Assembly: GCA_002402125.1 (NCBI GenBank)
Contig: NVVG01000007.1
Coordinates: forward strand, 30,284 to 48,481
From: Moraxellaceae bacterium
Lineage (GTDB): Bacteria; Pseudomonadota; Gammaproteobacteria; Pseudomonadales; Ketobacteraceae
Length of the DNA stretch: 18,198 nt
Reading direction: 5' to 3'
Below are positions 6,503 to 13,909 of this stretch, piece after piece (the first letter of the stretch is position 1; each line of letters opens with the position of its first letter). Position numbers and translations under genes: made by a program. The notes beneath the pieces are model-generated. The model saw only the letters and a program-made list of their open reading frames with translations, ran no database searches and was not told the origin of the DNA.

Positions 6503-8782
6503 TTAGTTTTCAGCTCGCTCCCACATTTGTAGATAGGCCTCGGCAGAATTCATGAAGATGCCCATGAGGTCTTCCGGATCGTTCTCGTCAACCTGACGGA
6601 GGTTTTCCACCCACTCCGCTAACAACCCGTAATGCGCCACTCCCTCGGTAGCATAATCGAATTCGCGATTGCCGGTTTTAGGTTTGTAGAATCTTACATT
6701 GCCATCGTAAGACAGGAAGGGGTATTCGATTTCTATGCCATCGTCACTGCTTGCTTGTGATGTGACGCCCTGAATATCGGTACTGACGGCAACACCAACG
6801 GTGTATGGATGTTGCTCTAACTCAGCTTTTAGAGCCTTTATGCGACCGGCAATGCTAGATGGGTTGCCTTTCATTGGGCTTATTAATCCACCGAGGCTCA
6901 ATATTTGACTGCGTATTTCTTCGTTATTTTCAAACCAATCGTGGGAAGAAATAAAACCTGAATATTGTCTTTGTTGCAGAATGTCGAGGGTTTGTTTTTG
7001 GGTGAAATAGCTCATGTGATCGATTTCGAGAATCATGCCTTTATCGATAATTCGGTTTATTAAATAGGCGCCAATATCTTGTAGACCTCTTTTATTACAT
7101 AGGTGCTTACCGCCTTCGAATTCTGTGTATTCAGGTAGTGGTGATAACTTATCAATAAATATCACATCCAGGCCTTGTTCGAGTAATGGGCCTATAGAGC
7201 CAACGCTTGATACGGCGTCTGTCAGTACACTTAAGTCATTGTTAACAAACTCGACCATGCTCATTACACCGGTAGCACCATTGATGCCTTCCGGGCAATC
7301 TTCAAATTCCCAAAAATGGCCGCCGAGTTCTTTGAACAATAAGCGCGATGGGTTGAGTAGATCGGTGATGTTGCGCATGTTGCTGGTACTCATCTTGCTG
7401 GTGAGATGCATCCAAGCTCCACTAGCTCCGTCTGCGGTTTTTGTACCGCCAAAGCCATTATCAAACCGATGAATTGGAAATACAGATCGAATGCCCATGT
7501 CATATATTACGTTCAGCTGTTCTTCAACGTATTCCTCGGTGCAATAATCCACACCTTCACGGCAATCAAACAATGCGCCATGTTCTGTGCCAAGCACTAC
7601 GGCCAGCTGATTTTTTGAAATGGCTTGTCGAGCTTGAGACGGAGAGGTGACGACTCTAAACCAGCCTTTTCCTGGGCCACCTTCTTGAGCGTCAACGTAA
7701 TCTTGAAGGTCGTAAATGTATTGGGTTTGTTGTTTAACCGCATCTATGCCAGTGCATTTATCTTTGGTTTTACCAAGGTGCATCAAACTCAATAGGTCAC
7801 AGAAAGCGGGATTGCCGGTAACATTGGTAACGATGAGTTTTAACCCGCTTAAGTGCGCGCGCTCTAACCATCGGTAGTAGGCTTGCACATGGGTTGTGGT
7901 CGATCGATTGGGCCAATAGGTAAATTCAGGATAGCCTGTTGTATTGTGGCCACCCGAACCACTATGTCCCTCTAAGAAATCTAAAGAACCATTGTCACCG
8001 TGTATTTCGTCACAGTCATGTAGTGCATGCTCGATACCGTAGGCGTTGAAGACATCGCCAACCATAGAAAGTGATGCCATCGATTTTGGGAAGCTAATGT
8101 GAGTGTGTAGATCGGCAAATCCGACAACAGGCTCATTGGGGTTACTCAGAGCTTTCGCAGCAGACAATATTTCTGCATCCAGTGCAGCTTCTGGATGAGA
8201 GGTACAAGCTGAATCTGGTTGAGGTACTAGATTAAACGCGACACTCAATGGCGGTTTTGCGACGACATAAACTGAAGATAGTTTTCCGGAAGTAACGGAT
8301 AGCAGTGGATCAAATGTGCTATCAGCAGTCAGAGTGTAAGCATCATCAATTTTTGTACCATCGTCATTAATATCTAGATGGTTAATAGCCCAGGCAGAGC
8401 CGGCACCCGCTACATCGGTACGTTTAATTTTTAAACCGTCGGCACTTAAGTAGTGCCCATCACGATCATAAAGTAGGAAAGAACCTAGACTAGACGGTTT
8501 AAGGAAAAACTTCTCGGCCTCTTGCTCAGAAGATGATTGCAGTACATAGGTATCTTGATCTGCAACGAGGAAATCTGTGGAGTCATAAGGCTGAATAGCG
8601 TAGCAACCCTGGGCTAGCTCGTAGGCCCTCTCTGCCAGGCTAGTTGTCAGGATAGTTGTCGCGCTTATTTGTCGATCAACGTTGGCGGATTCTCCGTCCT
8701 CTGCGGTTTTACAGCCAGCTATGATCGTAACTAGGGATAGTAATGCAACGTACTTTATTTTAAAGGGGGCACGATACGACAT
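6503..8782 (-). CDS. Lipoprotein with peptidase M19 (membrane dipeptidase)-like metal-dependent hydrolase domain
   Basis: The 759-residue product begins with a lipoprotein signal (hydrophobic 10-20, lipobox IAGC, lipidated Cys24). Residues 45-185, with FFLKPSSLGSFLLYDRDGHYLSADG-type segments, look like a beta-trefoil or fascin-like module. From about 220 an amidohydrolase-type barrel follows the M19 dipeptidase plan: DLHTH (His226, His228), Glu400 in VVLGTEHG, His589 in EIDHMS, His614 in ISSHDW, Asp669 in STDIQG, and a C-terminal segment like the M19 ending (EGVAHYGLLAEWVENL then MNSAEAYLQMW). Classical M19 enzymes have His-x-Asp at the first motif; this has His-x-His, and it is nearly twice the usual ~350-400 residues. 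I expect an envelope-anchored zinc hydrolase, substrate unknown. ATG 8782 has AAGAAAGG 8 bp upstream and a good promoter. Confidence 0.82.
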   Translation of the reverse strand: MSYRAPFKIKYVALLSLVTIIAGCKTAEDGESANVDRQISATTILTTSLAERAYELAQGCYAIQPYDSTDFLVADQDTYVLQSSSEQEAEKFFLKPSSLGSFLLYDRDGHYLSADGLKIKRTDVAGAGSAWAINHLDINDDGTKIDDAYTLTADSTFDPLLSVTSGKLSSVYVVAKPPLSVAFNLVPQPDSACTSHPEAALDAEILSAAKALSNPNEPVVGFADLHTHISFPKSMASLSMVGDVFNAYGIEHALHDCDEIHGDNGSLDFLEGHSGSGGHNTTGYPEFTYWPNRSTTTHVQAYYRWLERAHLSGLKLIVTNVTGNPAFCDLLSLMHLGKTKDKCTGIDAVKQQTQYIYDLQDYVDAQEGGPGKGWFRVVTSPSQARQAISKNQLAVVLGTEHGALFDCREGVDYCTEEYVEEQLNVIYDMGIRSVFPIHRFDNGFGGTKTADGASGAWMHLTSKMSTSNMRNITDLLNPSRLLFKELGGHFWEFEDCPEGINGATGVMSMVEFVNNDLSVLTDAVSSVGSIGPLLEQGLDVIFIDKLSPLPEYTEFEGGKHLCNKRGLQDIGAYLINRIIDKGMILEIDHMSYFTQKQTLDILQQRQYSGFISSHDWFENNEEIRSQILSLGGLISPMKGNPSSIAGRIKALKAELEQHPYTVGVAVSTDIQGVTSQASSDDGIEIEYPFLSYDGNVRFYKPKTGNREFDYATEGVAHYGLLAEWVENLRQVDENDPEDLMGIFMNSAEAYLQMWERAEN

Positions 8783-8852
8783 CCATTCAACCTTTCTTAT
8801 TATTAGTTATTATTATTGATTTGGTGGAGCGCGCCTAAATGAGGCGTAGGTC

Positions 8853-8882
8853 ATTATCAATTTAGTCAGGGGTGGATGTCAA
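8853..8882 (-). promoter_or_regulatory. Candidate sigma-70 promoter for the M19-like lipoprotein gene
   Basis: On the - strand a perfect TTGACA (8877-8882) is followed after 18 bp by GATAAT (8853-8858, 5 of 6 consensus). Transcription would start near 8846, inside a small inverted repeat (CGCCT-5-AGGCG, 8832-8846) that could be an operator, and the leader would be about 64 nt. Confidence 0.62.
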
Positions 8883-8921
8883 GATAGGTTAAAAAATAAC
8901 CGATTATAATTCCTCCCTATG

Positions 8922-8952
8922 ACTATAAGTAAACACGGAGTTTACTTATAGT
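8922..8952. promoter_or_regulatory. Palindromic operator candidate upstream of the MDR oxidoreductase
   Basis: Arms ACTATAAGTAAAC (8922-8934) and GTTTACTTATAGT (8940-8952) are perfect inverted repeats with a 5-bp centre. There is no T-tract, so a transcription-factor site is more likely than a terminator. It directly abuts a consensus TTGACA box (8953-8958) oriented toward the oxidoreductase gene; the matching -10 is poor (TAGCGT at 8976-8981, 3 of 6), as often seen at regulated promoters. A dimeric repressor of TetR, MarR or HxlR type would fit, but no regulator gene is in the window. Confidence 0.6.
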
Positions 8953-9051
8953 TTGACAGCTATCGAACTATCTTGTAGCGTGTTATCTTCGAATTCAATA
9001 CACATATAAAGTCTAATTCAGACGAAAACATCCACAAAAAAGTACAAACCT

Positions 9052-10020
9052 ATGAAAGCAATGTATGCAGACGCAAAGACAGGTGGAGAATTACAGTTTG
9101 GCACCATCCCAAGTCCGAAGGCGTATGGTAATAATATTCTCATTGAAGTACACGCTACCAGTATGAATCCACATGATTGGAAATATCTACATAGCGGTAG
9201 AAAGGTTTACGCAAAATTCAGCTCGTTGGCGAAATTAACGTTTCCGAAACTGATGTTAGGTCACGATGTTTCAGGGGTGATTGTTGCGGTGGGTGAAAAG
9301 GTCAATAGGTTCAGTGTTGGCGATCAAGTATTTGCGATGAGTGCTAAGACAGGTGCCTTTGCAGAATATATTTCTATAGATCAACGAATGGCAGCACCAA
9401 AGCCTGCAGGGTTAACCCATGTGGAAGCAGCTACGATTCCAATGGCTTCACTTACCGCTTTGCAAGCGCTGAGAATGGCCAAGATTAAGGCCGGTGATAA
9501 CGTACTTGTTATTGGTGGTTCCGGAGGAGTTGGAATTTTTGCAATCCAAATTGCAAAAGCAAAGGGAGCCAAAGTGACTGCGGTCTGCAGTGGGAAAAAT
9601 GCAGAGCTCGTCAAAACATTGGGTGCCGATGTTGTTGTGGATTATACAAAAACCGATTTCCACGAATGTGGAGACGTTTTTGATATTGTGTTTGATACCG
9701 TTGGTGGCGAAACAGGAGCCTCGTGCAAAGGTGTTATGGTAAAGGGAGGGAATTTTGTTTGTACTAACCCCTCTAGAGCCAATGCGGCAGAGGTAGTAAA
9801 AACTCGTAGCCTGGCGTTGCTAACACCGGATCAGGTTAAAGCGGCGACACTACTAGCAATGCCAAGAGGAGGGGATCTAAGGGAGATTGGCGAATTGGTT
9901 GATGCGGGGAAGGTCAAAACCGTCGTGGATAAAACCTTTGAGTTGTCTCAACTGCAAGCGTCTATGGATTACAGCAAGCTTGGTCGAACTCGAGGAAAAA
10001 TTGGTATTACGGTTAAGTGA
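9052..10020 (+). CDS. Zinc-independent MDR-family NAD(P)-dependent oxidoreductase (quinone oxidoreductase-like)
   Basis: A 322-residue cytosolic medium-chain dehydrogenase/reductase. The N-terminal GroES-like domain holds SMNPHDWKY (37-45) and LGHDVSGVI (69-77); the nucleotide-binding Rossmann motif is GGSGGVG (155-161) followed by AIQIAKAKGAKVTAVCSGKN, and LGADVVVDY (190-198) is typical of the quinone-oxidoreductase branch. The Cys and His zinc ligands of classical alcohol dehydrogenases are absent at GHD. It probably reduces quinones, enones or reactive carbonyls with NADPH; the substrate is not predictable. Length is normal for the family. ATG 9052 is used although its ribosome binding site is weak; an alternative ATG lies at 9061. 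The gene stands alone, divergent from the lipoprotein gene, and is probably inducible through the palindrome at 8922-8952. Confidence 0.88.
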   Translation: MKAMYADAKTGGELQFGTIPSPKAYGNNILIEVHATSMNPHDWKYLHSGRKVYAKFSSLAKLTFPKLMLGHDVSGVIVAVGEKVNRFSVGDQVFAMSAKTGAFAEYISIDQRMAAPKPAGLTHVEAATIPMASLTALQALRMAKIKAGDNVLVIGGSGGVGIFAIQIAKAKGAKVTAVCSGKNAELVKTLGADVVVDYTKTDFHECGDVFDIVFDTVGGETGASCKGVMVKGGNFVCTNPSRANAAEVVKTRSLALLTPDQVKAATLLAMPRGGDLREIGELVDAGKVKTVVDKTFELSQLQASMDYSKLGRTRGKIGITVK

Positions 10021-10343
10021 AGCGGTTTTTAGTTGCAGCTTTTTCTGTGTGGCGATTCAGACTTTACCTGAAGTATATGCTTCTTGTGTTGTAGTTAATC
10101 TGAAAACTGTTTTCGCTATATAGCCTTTAAGTCCTTTTTTAGAAATTAATAAGGATGGGTTAATCTTTAGTTGCGCCATGAATAAAGCACTCAATTGGTG
10201 CGCTGTTCGTAAGAACCCTCCTTCCCTCCAGGCTTTTTGTTAAAAAATGTATCCCCGAGTGCGAGATTAAAAATACCCATTAGACTAGTTGTGTAGGTTG
10301 ACAAAAGTATTTTGTGTGTTCTGAAACGTTGGGGAATCCGAAT
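10021..10343. other. Intergenic region upstream of the porin-chemoreceptor cluster
   Basis: This 323-bp stretch has no supportable reading frame on either strand, no clear terminator after the oxidoreductase gene, and only weak promoter-like boxes. A TTGACA at 10298-10303 lies too close to the porin start for a normal promoter plus ribosome binding site, unless the start is downstream of the one chosen. Confidence 0.5.
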
Positions 10344-11714
10344 ATGATCAAACCATTTTCAAGTCAATTATTTCGTTTTTGTAGTTTGTTGATAGTTTTC
10401 GGAACCACTTTTAATAGCCAGGCAGCTGACCCCATGGGGGCAGTAAGCGAGTGGGCAGATTCGGTGCGAGAATCTACAGATGGTCGTATTAATCTAAGCG
10501 GTTATGTTAATGCTCATTACATGAAACATGAGGGTCTGCCAGAGTTTTTAACTAGGGATCCAAATTTACCTCTAGTGCAAATTCGAGAAGCTTCTATTTT
10601 TGCAGACGTTGTTATTACAGACAACATTCTCTTTTCCACTGAACTAGAAACAAGTTATGACTTCAGTGATGAAGAAGCTAGTGGCAGAGAGGATAAATTT
10701 GAAAGCCTCTTTAACTACTACTATATGGATTTAGATATTGCAGGAATCTTTGACTGGGACACCGATGAGATTGGTAGTGTTAATATTCGAGCCGGTCGGG
10801 TTTTGGTGCCATTCTTACAGTACAACGAAAATAAACCGAATTTTAAGCAAAGCCTAATGAGTCAGCCGTTTACAGCTTGGCAATTAGCCCCAGTAAATAA
10901 CGTAGCAGCCTCTTTTAAACAGTTTGGTTGGTCGGACTTGGGTGTCGTGTTGGATTGGTCGAAGGATGTTGGAGCCGGCATCGTGAATATAAAAACATCT
11001 GCTATAAACGGCTTGGGGGTCGATGGGCCCGTTTTGGATACGACCGTGGTTACCTTAAACCCACCAGGAATGATGAAGCCTACCGTTAGAGTAAGAGATG
11101 GTTTACACAATGCGCGCGCTGATTGGAATGATAATACTGATTCCAATGGTGAACTGGCCTTTTCGGCAAAAGTGTCATTTGCCTTTTTTGCTATGCCGCT
11201 AAATATCGGTGTTTCTTGGTACAGTGGCGCGTGGGACGAAAATGAAGACCATAATCTAACCATGAAAGGCATACACGTCGATTACATCATGCCAAAATGG
11301 CACATAAAGGGTGAAACTGTGGTTGCCGATGTAGAACAAACTGCTGGGGTCGATCCGGTGGGAGTGATGATGACGGCTGGAATCAATACCTCTAGCGGCG
11401 ATTATACAATGACTGCCTCCTACATCGAAGGCGCATACAACGTGTTTGAATACGGCAATAGTAACAAAAATTATGTGAAGCTTATCGTTCGTTATGACCG
11501 TGTAAATACCAATGATGAGGTGATGTTTACGCCGTTTAATCGATCAAGAAATACTATCGGGTTAGAATGGCAATTTATCAATAATATCAAACTACGTTAT
11601 GAGAGTCAGAGACATACACTGGAAGATTTCGACAATGCGCCGCAGCCGTTTATCGACGCTGGTGGAGAAGAAACGGTGCGTATGAACATGCTTTCAATCA
11701 TTGCTAACTTTTAG
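10344..11714 (+). CDS. Outer-membrane beta-barrel (porin-like) protein
   Basis: A 456-residue exported protein with signal peptide 1-27 (MIKPFSSQLF..., cleavage near SQA). The mature part begins with a helical stretch, then SGYVNAHYMKHEG, REASIFADVVITDNILFSTELE and many alternating-hydrophobicity strands such as GSVNIRAGRVLVPF, ending with NMLSIIANF and a final Phe, as in porins of the OprP/O or substrate-specific type. No named family is recognised with certainty; a diffusion channel is inferred. The frame extends upstream to a GTG at 10314, but ATG 10344 is chosen because GGGGA lies 8 bp before it and the signal peptide starts there. The stop codon is 14 bp from the next gene, whose ribosome binding site overlaps the stop, so the two are co-transcribed and the product is likely connected to the chemoreceptor downstream. 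Confidence 0.82.
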   Translation: MIKPFSSQLFRFCSLLIVFGTTFNSQAADPMGAVSEWADSVRESTDGRINLSGYVNAHYMKHEGLPEFLTRDPNLPLVQIREASIFADVVITDNILFSTELETSYDFSDEEASGREDKFESLFNYYYMDLDIAGIFDWDTDEIGSVNIRAGRVLVPFLQYNENKPNFKQSLMSQPFTAWQLAPVNNVAASFKQFGWSDLGVVLDWSKDVGAGIVNIKTSAINGLGVDGPVLDTTVVTLNPPGMMKPTVRVRDGLHNARADWNDNTDSNGELAFSAKVSFAFFAMPLNIGVSWYSGAWDENEDHNLTMKGIHVDYIMPKWHIKGETVVADVEQTAGVDPVGVMMTAGINTSSGDYTMTASYIEGAYNVFEYGNSNKNYVKLIVRYDRVNTNDEVMFTPFNRSRNTIGLEWQFINNIKLRYESQRHTLEDFDNAPQPFIDAGGEETVRMNMLSIIANF

Positions 11715-11728
11715 GGGAGATAAATATA

Positions 11729-12100
11729 ATGAAACATTATCAATTTCATCTAATAGCATTTTTTACAGTAATTATTACATTGACCTCCTTTTCAGTAAAC
11801 GCGGCCGCACCTGATATTTATTTGGTTTATGCTGGAAGTGACAAGTCTTTGGCAAAAAGCATAAAAAAATCGTTGTCATCGAAAGGAAAAATAAAGCTCT
11901 ATAATGCCTCCATTTTATTGATGGCAGATTATTCTGGCAAACAAAAAGCTGTGGCGCGACTGTCAAAAGCAAAGTTGGTTGTTTTTGTTAGCGGTGCAGC
12001 TAAACCTACTGATCTGATTGATGAGGGGGCAATTCCAGGCGCTGTTTCTGTCATAGGAGAGGGCGAGGAGAATATTAGCAAAATACTATCGTCCTTATAG
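11729..12100 (+). CDS. Small secreted protein with TIR-like sequence pattern
   Basis: A 123-residue protein with a clear signal peptide (1-25, cleavage near VNA-AAP) and AGGGGAG ribosome binding site 8 bp before the ATG. The mature ~98 residues contain PDIYLVYAGSDKSLAKSIKK (28-47) and LSKAKLVVFVSGA (78-90). The first has the shape of the beta-A/alpha-A element of TIR domains (I-F-I-S-Y-x-x-x-D) and the second of their S-D-V-V-I-V-x-S strand, with a charged ILLMADYSGKQK between. It is shorter than a TIR domain and I cannot place the catalytic Glu, so NAD hydrolysis is not implied; a Rossmann-like small periplasmic binding or adaptor protein is equally possible. I do not recognise a named family. 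It lies between porin and chemoreceptor genes in one apparent operon. Confidence 0.75.
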   Translation: MKHYQFHLIAFFTVIITLTSFSVNAAAPDIYLVYAGSDKSLAKSIKKSLSSKGKIKLYNASILLMADYSGKQKAVARLSKAKLVVFVSGAAKPTDLIDEGAIPGAVSVIGEGEENISKILSSL

Positions 12101-12174
12101 GTTTAGATTGGAAAAATTGAATTATATCTACCATATAGAATACCTTCATACTTCTTTGTTTTTTGGAGTTAAGT

Positions 12175-13746
12175 ATGCGTAAGGTGTTGTTGCTGCCATT
12201 TATTTTTATGCTGATTCTAAGTGTGGGGATTACCTGCGCAGCATTGGTGTTTAAATCCAATAAGGCGGCATCGGTCAGCCAAGAGACACAACAAAGGTTA
12301 CAAGTTGGATTCACATCAGATGCCATATCGATGGGTGTGTCGATGGGCTCTGGTGAGTTTATAAAAAGCGCTCTTCAACGTTTATCAAAAAACCCAGACT
12401 TTGTAGTCGGTATGGTGTTTGATTCTTTTGGTGACCCCATCCAAATTATCCCAAAGAAAATTGATCTTCCAGAGGAGATTCGTAATAAAATATTATTAAT
12501 GGAAGAAGAAGAATTATTTCAGGATGAAACCAGAATGGTCATAAAATTGGGTGAAATATCGTATATATTTTCTCAATTATCCGATGATGATGGTGAAGCC
12601 ATTGGGAATTTGATGCTTGTTTTCACCAAAGAGAAACAACGCGAAGCTTTAATCGGTGCGATTAGATTTTCCTTACTGATTGCATTATTTGTATTAATTC
12701 CCATGAGCGTATTGATGTCAGTAATTATCACGCAATTGACTAAGCCATTGTTGAATATGACGGATGTAATTCATCAGGTGAACAACACCAAGGATCTACA
12801 ACTTAGAATTCAAAAGCCAGCGAATGGTAAACTAATGTTTAAAACAGAGGTGGATGACGCCTCTGAATCGTTCAATACAATGATGGATAATTTTGAAGAG
12901 ATTATTCGAACGTTTAAGGAATCAATAAATCAAACTGCTAGCATTGCCCATACGGCATGCTCTAAAGTTCAGGAAATACATAGAAATTCACTGATACAAC
13001 AAAAAAGCATCGTCAATTTGGTTGAGATTACTCAGGTAACAGTCGATCATTCCGAAAGCATTAAGAATCGTACTGATGAAACATTAGCTTTGTCATCTCA
13101 CGGAATCGAATTAGCTCAATCGGGTCGTGATGTTGTAAACTTAACAACGGATGGAATCAAAACTTTAGCGGACGAAGCAAAGGAGTCAGGTGAGAGAATT
13201 GATGCACTTGCAAATAGTTGTAATGAAATCGGTGTCATGGTCAGTACAATTGATGGCATCGCAAACCAAACTAATTTGTTGGCACTAAATGCAGCCATCG
13301 AAGCTGCTCGAGCGGGAGAGCAAGGCCGGGGCTTTGCTGTTGTGGCTGATGAAGTGAGGGCGTTGGCGAGTCGTACGAGAGAATGTACGGAAAAAATTAA
13401 TGAATCAGTTGGAACATTAAATCATCTAAGTTCTCAAGTTTGCAGTGATACAGAGCACGCGCTAACCAATATTTCAAACACCGTATCTTTATCATTACAA
13501 TCAAACGAAACACTAATTGATATTTCCAATAGCGTAGAGAATATTGGCCATAGTAACAGGACTATTAGTGAACTATCGAAGCTCCAGTCGGATAATGTTC
13601 AAGAAATGGCTGCAATCTTTACCGAAATACGATCATTGTCAAAAGACATGGAATGCAACAGTGGTGATGTAGAGAAGGTTATGGATGAATTATCCCTAAA
13701 TTCCGAGAAACTGATAACACTGGTAAATGACATTACATTGAGTTGA
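12175..13746 (+). CDS. Methyl-accepting chemotaxis protein (transmembrane chemoreceptor)
   Basis: A 523-residue inner-membrane chemoreceptor. TM1 is about 4-26, a small periplasmic sensor region about 27-158, TM2 about 160-185, HAMP about 186-240, then a coiled-coil signalling domain whose hairpin tip is unmistakable at about 355-405 ([20 protein letters not shown] followed by [21 protein letters not shown]). It controls CheA through CheW. The ~130-residue periplasmic region does not show a recognisable Cache or four-helix bundle motif; it contains [14 protein letters not shown], which recalls a PAS/Cache-type strand pair. The C-terminus lacks a NWETF-like CheR pentapeptide. The start at ATG 12175 is chosen over the in-frame TTG at 12163 because GGAG lies 6 bp upstream. 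It follows the small secreted gene after 74 bp with no terminator visible, so an operon with it and the porin is likely. Confidence 0.94.
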   Translation: MRKVLLLPFIFMLILSVGITCAALVFKSNKAASVSQETQQRLQVGFTSDAISMGVSMGSGEFIKSALQRLSKNPDFVVGMVFDSFGDPIQIIPKKIDLPEEIRNKILLMEEEELFQDETRMVIKLGEISYIFSQLSDDDGEAIGNLMLVFTKEKQREALIGAIRFSLLIALFVLIPMSVLMSVIITQLTKPLLNMTDVIHQVNNTKDLQLRIQKPANGKLMFKTEVDDASESFNTMMDNFEEIIRTFKESINQTASIAHTACSKVQEIHRNSLIQQKSIVNLVEITQVTVDHSESIKNRTDETLALSSHGIELAQSGRDVVNLTTDGIKTLADEAKESGERIDALANSCNEIGVMVSTIDGIANQTNLLALNAAIEAARAGEQGRGFAVVADEVRALASRTRECTEKINESVGTLNHLSSQVCSDTEHALTNISNTVSLSLQSNETLIDISNSVENIGHSNRTISELSKLQSDNVQEMAAIFTEIRSLSKDMECNSGDVEKVMDELSLNSEKLITLVNDITLS

Positions 13747-13767
13747 TATTGAGGAGGTTGGGAGTCT

Positions 13768-13798
13768 TGGGCACACCAATATGCAGATGGCGTGCCCA
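13768..13798. repeat. Inverted repeat between convergent genes
   Basis: TGGGCACACC (13768-13777) and GGCGTGCCCA (13789-13798) form a stem with one mismatch and an 11-nt loop, just after the chemoreceptor stop codon. It is GC-rich enough to act as a hairpin but is followed by TTTCACG rather than a T-tract, so termination is uncertain. Confidence 0.4.
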
Positions 13799-13909
13799 TT
13801 TCACGATTTATATAAGTGAACTTTCTTTTGTTGTTTGTATTTTGGACGTTCGTTTGTCCGCAGTAAATATTCGAAATGACTCAATTTGCGCGATAGCTAT
13901 AGATACTAG

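Noticed and set aside
10298..10326. TTGACA as the -35 of the porin gene
   Set aside because: A -10 at normal spacing (CTGAAA) is poor and the start would fall on the ribosome binding site, leaving no leader.
10862..11272. A 136-codon open frame on the - strand
   Set aside because: Antisense to the porin-like gene, with no recognisable domain or start signal.
13768..13805. Hairpin as an intrinsic terminator of the chemoreceptor operon
   Set aside because: No T-tract follows on either strand; kept only as an inverted repeat.
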